Below are positions 47,636 through 56,639 of a stretch of 64,000 bases of DNA, piece by piece. This DNA is from Luteibacter aegosomaticola (GTDB lineage Bacteria; Pseudomonadota; Gammaproteobacteria; Xanthomonadales; Rhodanobacteraceae). The position numbers and the translations under genes were made by a program. The stretch is taken from the NCBI RefSeq assembly GCF_023078475.1, contig NZ_CP095741.1:248001-312000 (forward strand). The letters are read 5' to 3'. Numbering within the stretch: the first letter of the stretch is position 1; every line of letters starts with the position of its first letter. The notes below the pieces were generated by a model. That model searched no databases. It had not been told where the DNA came from and saw only the letters and a program-made list of their open reading frames with translations.

Positions 47636-48919
47636 ATGAAAGTCCTCGTCATCGGTAGCGGCGGCCGCGAACACGCCCTGGCCTGGAAGCTCGGCCAGTC
47701 GCCGCGCGTCGACGAGGTCATCGTGGCCCCGGGTAACGCCGGCACGGCCACCGAGCCGGGCCTGCGTAACGTTCCCGTCGCGGTCACCGACCTCGACGGC
47801 CTCGTCGCCCTGGCCAAGGCCGAAGGCGTGGGCCTTACGGTCGTCGGCCCGGAAGTGCCGCTCGTCGCCGGTGTCGTCGATCGTTTCACCGCCGAAGGCC
47901 TGCGCTGCTTCGGCCCGCGTGCCGCGGCCGCCCAGCTGGAAGGCAGCAAGGCCTTCGCCAAGGATTTCCTGGCCCGCCACGCGATCCCCACGGCGCACTA
48001 CGCCGTATTCACCGATCTCGAGCCGGCGCTGGCGCACGTGCGCGAGAAGGGCGCGCCCATCGTGATCAAGGCCGATGGCCTGGCCGCCGGTAAGGGCGTG
48101 GTCGTTGCGATGACCCTGGCCGAGGCCGAGGAAGCCCTGAACGACATGCTCGGCGGCAAGGCGTTCGGTGATGCCTCGTCGCGCGTCGTCATCGAGGAGT
48201 TCCTCGAAGGCGAGGAAGCCAGCTTCATCGTGATCGCCGATGGCACGCGCGCGCTGCCGATGGCCACCAGCCAGGACCACAAGCGCCGCGACGACGGCGA
48301 CCAGGGCCCGAACACCGGCGGCATGGGCGCGTACTCGCCGGCGCCGGTGGTGACCGATGAGGTCTCCACCCGCGTCATGCGCGAGGTCATCGAGCCGACG
48401 CTCGCGGGCATGGCGGCCGATGGCGCCCCGTTCACCGGCTTCCTCTACGCCGGGCTCATGATCGACAAGGCCGGTGCGCCCAAGGTCATCGAGTTCAACG
48501 TGCGCTTCGGCGATCCGGAAACCCAGCCCATCATGCTGCGCCTGCAGTCCGACCTGGTCGACCTGATCGAAGCGGCGCTCGATGGCGATGTCGGCCGTGT
48601 CCAGGCGCAGTGGGATCCCCGCCCGTCGTTGGGTGTGGTGCTTGCCGCTGGCGGCTACCCGGGCAAGGTTCGCGCCGGCGATGTGATCACCGGTGCCGAC
48701 ACCGATTTCGGGGCCGATGTGAAGGTCTTCCACGCAGGTACCGCCACCGATGGCGAGGGGCGCCCCGTGAGCGCTGGTGGCCGCGTCCTTACGGTCTGCG
48801 CGCTTGGTCATGATCTGGTCGAAGCGCGCGCCCGGGCTTATGCCGCGCTGGAAAAGGTCACGTTCGCGGATGCCTTTTTCCGCCACGACATTGCACACAG
48901 GGCGCTAGCACGCGGGTAA
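47636..48919 (+). CDS. purD: Phosphoribosylamine-glycine ligase
   Basis: 427 residues, full length. MKVLVIGSGGREHALAWKLG at the N-terminus, ATP-grasp region (GLAAGKGVVVAMTLAEAEEAL, GPNTGGMGAYSPAP) and EFNVRFGDPETQ near the metal site are diagnostic. Second step of de novo purine synthesis. It stands apart from purH here. Confidence 0.97.
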   Translation: MKVLVIGSGGREHALAWKLGQSPRVDEVIVAPGNAGTATEPGLRNVPVAVTDLDGLVALAKAEGVGLTVVGPEVPLVAGVVDRFTAEGLRCFGPRAAAAQLEGSKAFAKDFLARHAIPTAHYAVFTDLEPALAHVREKGAPIVIKADGLAAGKGVVVAMTLAEAEEALNDMLGGKAFGDASSRVVIEEFLEGEEASFIVIADGTRALPMATSQDHKRRDDGDQGPNTGGMGAYSPAPVVTDEVSTRVMREVIEPTLAGMAADGAPFTGFLYAGLMIDKAGAPKVIEFNVRFGDPETQPIMLRLQSDLVDLIEAALDGDVGRVQAQWDPRPSLGVVLAAGGYPGKVRAGDVITGADTDFGADVKVFHAGTATDGEGRPVSAGGRVLTVCALGHDLVEARARAYAALEKVTFADAFFRHDIAHRALARG

Positions 48920-48965
48920 CACCGCTCGGCTACACTGCGGCCACACTGCCAGGATAGCCAACGGA

Positions 48966-50840
48966 ATGTCTCAGTTTTCCCTGCTCGGCAAACGCCGCTT
49001 CGCGCCGTTCTTCTGGACCCAGGCGCTGGGCGCGTTCAACGACAACGCGTTCCGCAACGCGATGGTCATGCTGGTGGCTTTCCAGATGGCGCTGCCGGAT
49101 AGCCAGGTGTCGTTGTATACGAACCTGGCTCCCGCGCTGTTCATCCTCCCGTACTTTCTCTTCTCCGCAACGGCCGGCCAGCTTGCGGAGAAGTTCGAGA
49201 AGACGCGCATTATCCGGTTCGTGAAGCTCTTTGAGATCGCCGCGATGGCGATTGCGGCGATCGGTTTCCATACCCACCACATCTCGCTGCTTCTGCTCGT
49301 CCTTTTCCTCATGGGCGTGCACTCCACGGTGTTCGGGCCCATCAAGTATTCGATCCTGCCGCAGGCGCTGGAGCGCAGTGAGCTGGTCGGTGGCAATGCG
49401 CTGGTGGAAACGGGCACGCAGCTGGCCATGTTGATCGGCATGATCGTCGGTAACTCGCTGATGCTGATTGCCGGCTACGGCACGACGGCGGCATCGGCCG
49501 CTACGATCGTGATTGCCATCGCGGGCTATCTGGCGTGTCGCACCATCCCTGCCGCGCCTGCGACGGCACCCGATCTCCGGTTCAACTGGAATCCGCTCTC
49601 CGAAACATGGCGCGTGCTCAAGCTGACCCATGAGGACCGCGCAGTGTTCAACGCCGTGCTGGGTATTTCGTGGTTCTGGTTCTTCGGCACGGTCATGATC
49701 GCGCAGCTACCGAACTACACGCGCCACGTCCTGGGCGGCGATGGTTCGGTGAATACGCTGGTGCTGACCCTGTTCTCCCTCGGCACGGGCGTCGGGTCGC
49801 TGCTTTGCGAAAAGCTCTCACGCAAGCGCGTGGAAATCGGTCTCGTACCGATGGGCGCTTTCGGCCTCACTGTGTTCGCGATCGATCTTTACTTCGCGCG
49901 GCCAGCCGTGACGGCTGGAGCATCCCTGACGTGGAGTGCGTTCCTGTCGGTGCCCGGGGCGTGGCGCGCGGCCATGGACCTTACGTTGATCGGCGCGTTC
50001 GCCGGCTTCTACGTCGTGCCGCTTTTCGCGTTCGTGCAGAGCCGCGCCCCGCGCGATCGCCTGTCGCGCATCATCGCGGGCAATAACATCGTCAATGCGC
50101 TGCTGATCTGTATCGCGTCCGGTTTCGGCATTGGTCTTACGGCCATGGGGCTGGATACGCCGACCATCTTCCTCGTGACGGGCGTCGTGAACATCGCCGT
50201 GGCCGTGTACATCTTCACGCTCGTACCCGAATTCATGATGCGCTTCATGACCTGGGTCGTGGTGAATACGCTGTATCGCGTGCGCGTCGATGGGCTGAAC
50301 AACGTGCCGGACGAAGGGGCGGCGGTGGTTGTCTGTAACCATGTGAGCTTCATGGATCCACTGATCCTGATGGCATGCGTGCGCCGGCCCATGCGGTTCG
50401 TGATGTATTACAAGATCTTCAATATTCCGGTGCTGAACTTCATTTTCCGGACGGCGAAGGCCATTCCCATCGCGGGCCGCAACGAAGACGCGGCGTTGAT
50501 GGAGAAGGCGTTCGAGCAGATCGACGAGGCACTGGCGGCCGGCGAAGTGGTCTGCATCTTCCCTGAGGGCGGCCTCACGCGCGATGGTGCGATCGCCGCC
50601 TTCCGGCCCGGCATCGATCGTATCCTTGCGCGACGCCCGGTGCCGGTGGTGCCCGTGGCCCTTCGCGGCATGTGGGGGAGCATTTTCAGCCGGCGTGATG
50701 GCGCATTACGCCGCGCGCGCCTGCCGCGGCGGTTCTGGTCACGCATTGAACTGGTCGGTGGCGCGGCGCTGCCCGTCGGCGTTGCCAATGCTGCCGTGCT
50801 GGAGGCGAGGGTGAGCGAACTACGCGGCGATAGCGCCTGA
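48966..50840 (+). CDS. MFS transporter fused to a PlsC-type acyltransferase
   Basis: 624 residues. The first part (1-415) has about twelve transmembrane helices of the LplT-like lysophospholipid transporter group (FWTQALGAFNDNAFRNAMVM, PYFLFSATAGQLAEKFEKTR). The C-terminal 200 residues are a 1-acylglycerol-3-phosphate acyltransferase domain (VVVCNHVSFMDPLILM, PIAGRNEDAALMEKAF, IFPEGGLTRDG). Unlike the E. coli LplT/Aas pair there is no AMP-ligase part. Likely flips and reacylates lysophospholipids at the inner membrane. Confidence 0.9.
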   Translation: MSQFSLLGKRRFAPFFWTQALGAFNDNAFRNAMVMLVAFQMALPDSQVSLYTNLAPALFILPYFLFSATAGQLAEKFEKTRIIRFVKLFEIAAMAIAAIGFHTHHISLLLLVLFLMGVHSTVFGPIKYSILPQALERSELVGGNALVETGTQLAMLIGMIVGNSLMLIAGYGTTAASAATIVIAIAGYLACRTIPAAPATAPDLRFNWNPLSETWRVLKLTHEDRAVFNAVLGISWFWFFGTVMIAQLPNYTRHVLGGDGSVNTLVLTLFSLGTGVGSLLCEKLSRKRVEIGLVPMGAFGLTVFAIDLYFARPAVTAGASLTWSAFLSVPGAWRAAMDLTLIGAFAGFYVVPLFAFVQSRAPRDRLSRIIAGNNIVNALLICIASGFGIGLTAMGLDTPTIFLVTGVVNIAVAVYIFTLVPEFMMRFMTWVVVNTLYRVRVDGLNNVPDEGAAVVVCNHVSFMDPLILMACVRRPMRFVMYYKIFNIPVLNFIFRTAKAIPIAGRNEDAALMEKAFEQIDEALAAGEVVCIFPEGGLTRDGAIAAFRPGIDRILARRPVPVVPVALRGMWGSIFSRRDGALRRARLPRRFWSRIELVGGAALPVGVANAAVLEARVSELRGDSA

Positions 50841-50845
50841 CGAGG

Positions 50846-50874
50846 GGCCGCCGGTGACCATGCCGGCGGCCTTT
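50846..50874. terminator. Hairpin between convergent genes
   Basis: GGCCGCCGG-TGACCATG-CCGGCGGCC, nine base pairs with an 8-base loop, followed on the plus strand by TTTC. It sits between two convergent genes and can end both, better on the plus strand. Confidence 0.6.
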
Positions 50875-50878
50875 CGGC

Positions 50879-52900
50879 TTACTGGATGGAACGGCGTAGC
50901 GGAATGGTCAGCCAGCGCTCGGCGGAAGGTACCTCGCGGTACTCGTAGTACGACTCAGGCACGGGCGGGGCTTCGGTGGTCAGCGTGGGGATGGTGCTGC
51001 CTGGCGCCGGCTTCAGCGGGTAGTTGTTCCAGGGTGGAAGCAGTGCGTTATGGGCGTTGAGGACCACGGCATCGTGGCGCGCGGGGTCGAACGACACCAT
51101 GGCGGTGCCATCGCGCAGCTCGAGACGTTGCATGGTCCCGCCATCGGTCATGGCCATCACGCGATCCGCTGCCCAGCGCCAGCGTTGGCTGAGCCGTAAC
51201 GTGCAGGGTGCCGTGGCCGCCTTGCCCTCAGGGCTGCGGTCCAGGCATTGCTGGCTTACACGGTTGCGGTAGCGGCCTTCCTTGTCCATGTTCCATTGCT
51301 GCGCACGGTTGCCCTCCGCCGCGTCGCAGGGTGCCATGGCGAGGGTTCCGCCTTGTGCATCGGCGGTCACCTGCATCAGGCAATCACCGGCGCCACTGCT
51401 GGACTGAATCAGCACCGTCGGCGATGAGGTCAGGTACGGAGAATCCAGATCGATGGAAAAGACCTGGGCGGGCTGTGCTGGCACCCGGCGCAAATCAGCG
51501 TAGGGATCTTCACCGCGTGTCCAGAACCACCAGTGCGGCGGGTCACCATCGGGCGTCGTGTCGGAACTGGGGTCCAGGCGGGTACCCCAGGAACGGTTGT
51601 GCGAATAGCGGCGGTTCTCCACCGATGCGCTTGACCCGATCCACAGGCGGCCTTCGAAATCGCCCGGCACGCGCCACACCGATAGAAGCTCCGTGGACGC
51701 CTTGCGCATCATGGGCGTGGTCTTTGACGTATCGACGGTATAGGCGCCAGGCGTGTTGAAATAGCTTGCGTCGCCTGCGATGTCGTTGGCGAGGCGGAAG
51801 CGCCACGCGGCCCCGTGTGCTTTACCGAGATCCTCTTCGGACTGCGCCGTGTAATACGACTGCGTGACCATGGATACGCTCGTTGTGTCGTTGTAGGTCC
51901 GGTCGAGCGAAAACTGCAGGGGTACCTTGCCGATGGCGGAGATGCCTAGTCCCTTGAGGGTATCTTCGGCGGTCGATGAAGAGCTCACTCCATACGATGT
52001 GCTCACGCCACTCGATTTTTCGACTATGCGGTTCACATCGGGCGAGTCATCGGGGATGACGCGCTCGAGGCGCACGTCGGGTGCTTCGTTATTGCTGTCC
52101 CAGCCAATGATGGTGCGTGCGGTAAAGCTATCGGGGATGGTCAGGACGTCACCGGCACCGTCCGATTCGTAGTGGCTGAGGCTGCGATCGGAAACGCCGT
52201 TCTCCGCCGGCACCGCCTCCACGCGGGCCTTGACGATCACGACTTTCTCATCGCGCGACGTGGTCACGTCACGGAGCACGGTAACGTGGTGCGCCACGCT
52301 GCTGCCGTTCGCGCTCTCCGGGTGGATGCGGAACTGCACATGGGGCACTTCGTCGGGGATGGCTGCCTGGATGGTGTCCGCTTGCTGTATCGAAGCCGCC
52401 TGCCGGGTAACGCGCGCCGGCGCTGGCCAGAGGCGCATCGCTGCCGCCATATCCGGAACGTGGTCCGCCAGTGTGAGCACATCAAGTATGCCGTCGGCCC
52501 CACGGTGGTACAGCGCGGTATTCCCCCTCGCGCCGATCCCGAACGTAGAGGCATCACGACGCGCTTCACCGGCCTGCAGTGTGATGAGTACGCCGAGGCC
52601 ATGGCGGATCGCCTCGCTCGCCAGCGAGCGCACCTCGGTGTCGGCTAGCGATGCGTTGGCGATCCAGGCGATCACCGGGCTGCGCAGGCGTGCGGCCTCG
52701 GCATACGTCAGTCCGTGGAGATCCACGGTGGTCTCCCACCGCGTGGGATCGCGTCCCGTCGAGGCAAGTGCCGTAGGCACGTCAGCTAGCCGAAGGAAGC
52801 GTACGGCGCTGGTGGTTTCCGGGGGAATGCTCTGTGGTGCGGCGTGCGCAGTGAGTGCCAGGCCCGTCGCGATGGCGAAGGCCAATGATCGAAGTTGCAT
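50879..52900 (-). CDS. Secreted leukocidin/cytolysin-like protein with RICIN-type domain (candidate pore-forming toxin)
   Basis: 673 residues, Sec signal peptide (1-20) and AAGGAAAGG before the ATG. Three regions: an N-terminal part (about 22-185, MACPF-unlike, reminiscent of cytolysin pro-regions); a beta-rich core (about 190-480, VQFRIHPESANGSSVAHHVTV, SSGVSTSYGVSSSSTAED, the Ser/Thr-rich stem-like stretch); and a RICIN-like beta-trefoil at about 495-600 with QQW at 534-536 and C-x-n-C pairs (GDCLMQVTAD, APCDAAEGNRAQQW, QQCLDRSPEG). This order resembles Vibrio cholerae cytolysin and related leukocidin-family toxins. Structural assignment is by pattern only. No immunity gene or dedicated secretion gene is adjacent. 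Confidence 0.55.
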   Translation of the reverse strand: MQLRSLAFAIATGLALTAHAAPQSIPPETTSAVRFLRLADVPTALASTGRDPTRWETTVDLHGLTYAEAARLRSPVIAWIANASLADTEVRSLASEAIRHGLGVLITLQAGEARRDASTFGIGARGNTALYHRGADGILDVLTLADHVPDMAAAMRLWPAPARVTRQAASIQQADTIQAAIPDEVPHVQFRIHPESANGSSVAHHVTVLRDVTTSRDEKVVIVKARVEAVPAENGVSDRSLSHYESDGAGDVLTIPDSFTARTIIGWDSNNEAPDVRLERVIPDDSPDVNRIVEKSSGVSTSYGVSSSSTAEDTLKGLGISAIGKVPLQFSLDRTYNDTTSVSMVTQSYYTAQSEEDLGKAHGAAWRFRLANDIAGDASYFNTPGAYTVDTSKTTPMMRKASTELLSVWRVPGDFEGRLWIGSSASVENRRYSHNRSWGTRLDPSSDTTPDGDPPHWWFWTRGEDPYADLRRVPAQPAQVFSIDLDSPYLTSSPTVLIQSSSGAGDCLMQVTADAQGGTLAMAPCDAAEGNRAQQWNMDKEGRYRNRVSQQCLDRSPEGKAATAPCTLRLSQRWRWAADRVMAMTDGGTMQRLELRDGTAMVSFDPARHDAVVLNAHNALLPPWNNYPLKPAPGSTIPTLTTEAPPVPESYYEYREVPSAERWLTIPLRRSIQ

Positions 52901-53029
52901 GTTTGCCTTTCCTTGGCATGTGGGGGAATCGCCATGGTGACGTGCTATCGCTCGTCACCGCGTCAGCGATGTACCCGCTAAACACCTCACTATGCCTACG
53001 TGTTCCGTAGGCATCCGCCTACGCGTCGA

Positions 53030-53896
53030 TCAGGCAAACCAAGCGGCCAGTACCACCACCGCGACAACGGCAAGCCATACCACTAGCACGCGCCGGATAA
53101 CGCGGCGGGCATCTTCAAGCTCCGCGATGGGGTCGCTCACATCCTGCGCATAGCCATCGCCGGCTTCCACGTCCGCATCCACGCCCGCGCGGGCGACAGC
53201 GCCGAGGAAATCCGGGTCGAGCCGCGAGCGCGGGCTGCCGGACTGCTTGTGCCAGAACCGCCATGCGCCCATGACGGCGTCGAAGTCGGAGACGAGGGCC
53301 ATGGCGAATACCATCAGGTGCGCCGGGATCCAGTCCAGCGCATCGGCCACGCGCTGGGCGGTGGTGCGGGCCTCGGCATCCAGTGCGACGGACGCATCAC
53401 GGCCGAGGGTCTGGGCGAGGCGGTAGCCGAGGGCACCGGCCGGGCCGAGCAGGAAGAACCACAGCAGCACGCCGAAACGGCGACGCAGGGCGGCGTAGAA
53501 GGCGGCTTCGACCAGCGCCGGCGCGAACCACGGCAGCGGGTCGGCGTCGACCTGAAGGCGGGCGACGGCTTCGTCCCGGCGGAGGGTGTCGGTAGCCCGC
53601 GTAATGGCATCGATATCGCTCTCGATTTCGCGCGGTCCAAGGCTATACACCAGGACCACGACGGCGAAGAGCAGCCAGGCGAGGTCGAACAGGGGCAGGG
53701 CGTAAAGAATCCCTGCGACGATCGCGCACGCGATGGCCGGGACGATGAGCACGACGGCAACGCGGCCGCTGCCGGAAATATCGCCAAGGCGGTTCACCCA
53801 GCTGCGAAACCAGCGGTCGTCGCGCCAGCGCGCCAGCTGCGGCACGCTCCAGGCAATGACGAGGGCGATGAGGACGGCGAGCAGTCGTAAGGCCAT
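53030..53896 (-). CDS. ampE: AmpE-like regulatory membrane protein
   Basis: 288 residues with four transmembrane segments (LLAVLIALVIAWSVPQL, VLIVPAIACAIVAGILYALP, LLWFFLLGPAGALGYRL, VLVVWLAVVAVVVLAAW). The block VLVYSLGPREIESDI and FAPALVEAAFYAALRRRFG are family hallmarks of AmpE/CobD-like proteins. AmpE works with AmpD/AmpG/AmpR signalling of cell-wall recycling and beta-lactamase induction; no ampD is next to it, so this role is by family. Confidence 0.85.
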   Translation of the reverse strand: MALRLLAVLIALVIAWSVPQLARWRDDRWFRSWVNRLGDISGSGRVAVVLIVPAIACAIVAGILYALPLFDLAWLLFAVVVLVYSLGPREIESDIDAITRATDTLRRDEAVARLQVDADPLPWFAPALVEAAFYAALRRRFGVLLWFFLLGPAGALGYRLAQTLGRDASVALDAEARTTAQRVADALDWIPAHLMVFAMALVSDFDAVMGAWRFWHKQSGSPRSRLDPDFLGAVARAGVDADVEAGDGYAQDVSDPIAELEDARRVIRRVLVVWLAVVAVVVLAAWFA

Positions 53897-53943
53897 GGCA
53901 AGAGCGCGATCAACGGGACGTTGACCCGATTGTAGGCGAACGC

Positions 53944-54930
53944 TTACCGCTTGGGCGCGCTAGCGATCAGTTCGGCCAGGCTGACGCCGCGCAGGCCCAG
54001 CCAATGCTCGATGAGCCGGTATGACACGGAGAGCGGTGGCGGGACGCCCAGCGTGCCGGAAGCCATGCCCTGCACGATGTCATCCACCGTGAACCAGCGC
54101 GCATCTTCCAGCTCGTCGTCGCGCAGGCGGATGTCGCGGGATGCCGCCACGGCGGTAAAGCCCACCATGAGCGAGGCGGGCAGGGGCCAGGGCTGCGAGG
54201 AGTGGTACGTGGCGTGCAGTACCTCCACGCCGGATTCCTCGCGTACCTCGCGCTTCACCGCATCTTCGAGCGACTCGCCCGGTTCGATGAAACCAGCGAG
54301 CGTGGAATAGCGACCCGCCGGCCAGCCGCGTTGGCGGCCAAGCAGGCACGCATCGCCGTGTTCGACGATGACGATGATGGCCGCGTCCGTACGGGGGAAA
54401 TGCAGGTGAGCGCCATCCGGATTCGTGCACTGCACGCGGTGGCCCGCCGCGACCACGATGGTCGGTGAACCACACAGGGTGCAGAAGCGCGTCTGCCGCT
54501 GCCAATGCGTGACGCCCTTGGCGAAGGCGAAGAGCCCCGCCTCGAACGCTTCGAAGAGCAGGCCCGCGTCACGCAACGACATGCGCCGCGCACCGGTCAT
54601 CCCTGCGTAGAGCTCCGCGTGGGCTTCATCGAGTACCAGCGTGAACCACGCGCGGCCGTCAGCCAGTCCCAGCAAGGTCGAGGGGACATCGCCGAAGCGC
54701 TCGTCGCGCATGGCGGGGAGCATCCAGTGCGGCGCATCGGCATCCGCGGTAACGAACGCCTGCCCTTCTGTATCGAGTACGAGGAACCGCGTAGAGGGCG
54801 CGCGCTCGGTTTCTTCCACCCACAGGCGATCGTCGCGGCGTTCCGCCATGCGATCGATCGCGATGCCGGCAAAGACATTTTCGCGTGCGCGGGTGGCGGC
54901 GGCCTTGTCGCGCTCCTGCTCGACGCTCAC
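53944..54930 (-). CDS. nudC: NADH/NAD(+) pyrophosphatase
   Basis: 328 residues from GTG 54930. The Nudix box GFIEPGESLEDAVKREVREES continues to GVEV, followed by the SQPWPLPASLM signature that marks NADH pyrophosphatases. Hydrolyses NAD(H) and can remove NAD caps from RNA. Zinc region is odd: CTLCGS has both Cys, but the second half reads CTNPDGAH, where the usual sixth position after the first Cys holds Gly instead of Cys, leaving three Cys ligands. Ends 14 bases before the erpA gene downstream of it in this strand order. Confidence 0.92.
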   Translation of the reverse strand: MSVEQERDKAAATRARENVFAGIAIDRMAERRDDRLWVEETERAPSTRFLVLDTEGQAFVTADADAPHWMLPAMRDERFGDVPSTLLGLADGRAWFTLVLDEAHAELYAGMTGARRMSLRDAGLLFEAFEAGLFAFAKGVTHWQRQTRFCTLCGSPTIVVAAGHRVQCTNPDGAHLHFPRTDAAIIVIVEHGDACLLGRQRGWPAGRYSTLAGFIEPGESLEDAVKREVREESGVEVLHATYHSSQPWPLPASLMVGFTAVAASRDIRLRDDELEDARWFTVDDIVQGMASGTLGVPPPLSVSYRLIEHWLGLRGVSLAELIASAPKR

Positions 54931-54943
54931 GCAGCCCGGCCGA

Positions 54944-55336
54944 TCAGGCGCTGAAGGACGAGCCGCAACCGCAGGTCGTCTTCGCGTTGGGATTGCGGAT
55001 GACGAACTGCGAGCCGCTGAACGATTCGGCGTAGTCGATTTCCGCGCCGGTCAGGTACTGCAGCGAGAGCGGATCGACGACGAGCGTGACGCCTTCGCGG
55101 GAAACGGCGAGGTCATCCTCGGCCTGGTCCTCATCGAAGGTGAACCCGTACTGGAAGCCCGAGCAGCCGCCGCCGCTGATGTACACGCGCAGCTTGAGGC
55201 CGGGATTGCCTTCCTCTTCGATGAGCTCGTGCACCTTGCGGGCGGCCGCCTCGGTGAAGATGAGCGGCGCGCCAGCCGACCGGTAATCCGGTGCGCCTGT
55301 CGGAGCCATGGGGAATGGGTTATTCATACCGCCCAT
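54944..55336 (-). CDS. erpA: Iron-sulfur cluster insertion protein ErpA
   Basis: 130 residues. A-type carrier signature: one Cys in [12 protein letters not shown] and two in TTCGCGSSF at the C-terminus. Carries 2Fe-2S/4Fe-4S clusters to targets. The N-terminal [14 protein letters not shown] has two possible starts (55336 or 55327). It stands apart from any isc/suf operon, as is usual for erpA. Confidence 0.93.
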   Translation of the reverse strand: MGGMNNPFPMAPTGAPDYRSAGAPLIFTEAAARKVHELIEEEGNPGLKLRVYISGGGCSGFQYGFTFDEDQAEDDLAVSREGVTLVVDPLSLQYLTGAEIDYAESFSGSQFVIRNPNAKTTCGCGSSFSA

Positions 55337-55366
55337 AATGGCGCCGTTCGCCCGTAGGTCAAGCCT

Positions 55367-55792
55367 TTAGGTGAGGGCCGGGGCGGCGTCGATCGCCTGC
55401 TGAGCCAGCTGGCGCACCGTAACAGGGCCCCGGTGGATCATCTTCCCGTTCACCTGGGCGCCGGCGGCCATTTCCAGCACCTGGTAGTGCACATCGCCCT
55501 CGATACGGGCGAGGGGCGCGAGTTCGAGCCGTTCCGCGACGACGACATCGCCAGTGACACCGCCATTGATGACGGCATGGGGTACCTCGATGCGGCCGGT
55601 GACGCTCCCGGTCTCACTCACCGTGAGTACGCCGTCGCTGCCCGGATCGGCATGGATGGCGCCTTCCACCGTGCCATCAAGGTGCAGGGCGCCGGAGAAG
55701 TGCACGTCGCCGCGGATGGTCATGCCACGGGCGATGAGGCTGGTGGCGGCGCCCACGGAAGGGGCCGCGTTTTTACGGTTGCTGCTGAACAT
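55367..55792 (-). CDS. Bactofilin (polymer-forming cytoskeletal protein)
   Basis: 141 residues. Core of DUF583/bactofilin beta-helix repeats (about 25-125) such as TIRGDVHFSGALHLDGTVEGAI and VTGRIEVPHAVINGGVTGDVV with hydrophobic ladder positions; N- and C-terminal tails are short. Bactofilins polymerise without nucleotide at the membrane and scaffold cell-wall enzymes. The start at 55792 overlaps the end of the upstream TM/coiled-coil gene by 20 bases; the frame extends further upstream but has no family signal there. Confidence 0.93.
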   Translation of the reverse strand: MFSSNRKNAAPSVGAATSLIARGMTIRGDVHFSGALHLDGTVEGAIHADPGSDGVLTVSETGSVTGRIEVPHAVINGGVTGDVVVAERLELAPLARIEGDVHYQVLEMAAGAQVNGKMIHRGPVTVRQLAQQAIDAAPALT

Positions 55793-56522
55793 CGGTGACC
55801 TCGTCGGTTCGGGTGGCATCGGCCCAGGCGATGGCTGAGGTGGCGTTATCACCCCCGTCGGCGCCCGCACTGAAGCGCAGCCGCGTGGGCTTGAACCCCG
55901 CGGGCACGGTGAAGCTGGCCTGGACTTGCTGGAAGTACTTGAAAGAGAAGGGGACGCCGGTGGAGGCGGCCGACTGGCCGAGCGCCGGGCCGGCGAGCGT
56001 GGTGACCTTGCTGCCCTGGATGCCCTCGACCGAGACGGTGAGGTTGCCCTTGACCAGATCGCCTCGGCGGGCGTTCTGGGTGAGGGTGACGACAAGGTTC
56101 CAGGCATTGGGCATCCCCGGCACGGCGGTGACCCGCGCACCCTGGATCTTCAGCCCGTCGCGCTGGCCATTGCTGCCCACGAGGCGGGAATAGAACGCCA
56201 GATCGGTCCGCAGCCCGCTGATCTCCTCGTCGCGCTCAGCGAGATTTTTCTTGAGCTCTTTGGTGGCGATATCCGCCACCTGGCCGGCGCGCTGCAGGTT
56301 GGCCACTTGCTGGCGCAGGTCGTCGTTGTCGGCGCGGAGCTGGCGGGCGCCCGTGCGGCCGGGGGCCGTGGGGCTGGAGCCGTTGCCGGCCAGTGCCCAG
56401 GTCAGGCCGGCCGCCAGCGCAACGCTCGCCAGCCAGCCGGCGCCCCACAGGACCTTCGTCCGGCGGTCGCGGGCCGCATCGTGCGTGCGCACGACGAAGC
56501 GTGGCGGGAGGCGTGGCGCCAT
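55773..56522 (-). CDS. Single-pass membrane coiled-coil protein (DUF6776 type)
   Basis: 249 residues. A basic N-terminus, one transmembrane helix (VLWGAGWLASVALAAGLTWALAG, about 24-46), a coiled coil (RQLRADNDDLRQQVANLQRA to KNLAERDEEISGLR, about 60-105) and a C-terminal beta-rich domain of DUF6776 kind (AWNLVVTLTQNARRG, FKYFQQVQASFTVPAGF). Likely faces the periplasm. Overlaps bactofilin by 20 bases, so they are co-translated and probably linked in cell-envelope organisation. Confidence 0.8.
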   Translation of the reverse strand: MAPRLPPRFVVRTHDAARDRRTKVLWGAGWLASVALAAGLTWALAGNGSSPTAPGRTGARQLRADNDDLRQQVANLQRAGQVADIATKELKKNLAERDEEISGLRTDLAFYSRLVGSNGQRDGLKIQGARVTAVPGMPNAWNLVVTLTQNARRGDLVKGNLTVSVEGIQGSKVTTLAGPALGQSAASTGVPFSFKYFQQVQASFTVPAGFKPTRLRFSAGADGGDNATSAIAWADATRTDEVTDVQQQP

Positions 56523-56609
56523 GGGCGGGTCCGTGCAAGAAACGTGAAGGGGGGATGGTATAGCCCCTGTGTTTCCGAATGGTCAAGGAACCCTGCCGCG
56601 TTCAACGAA

Positions 56610-56633
56610 AAAGGCCGCCTCGCGGCGGCCTTT
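56610..56633 (-). terminator. Intrinsic terminator behind bfr
   Basis: AAAGGCCGCC-GCGA-GGCGGCCTTT as read on the minus strand, with further T residues (TTTTT in total), 7 bases after the bfr stop. Confidence 0.85.
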
Positions 56634-56639
56634 CGTGGA

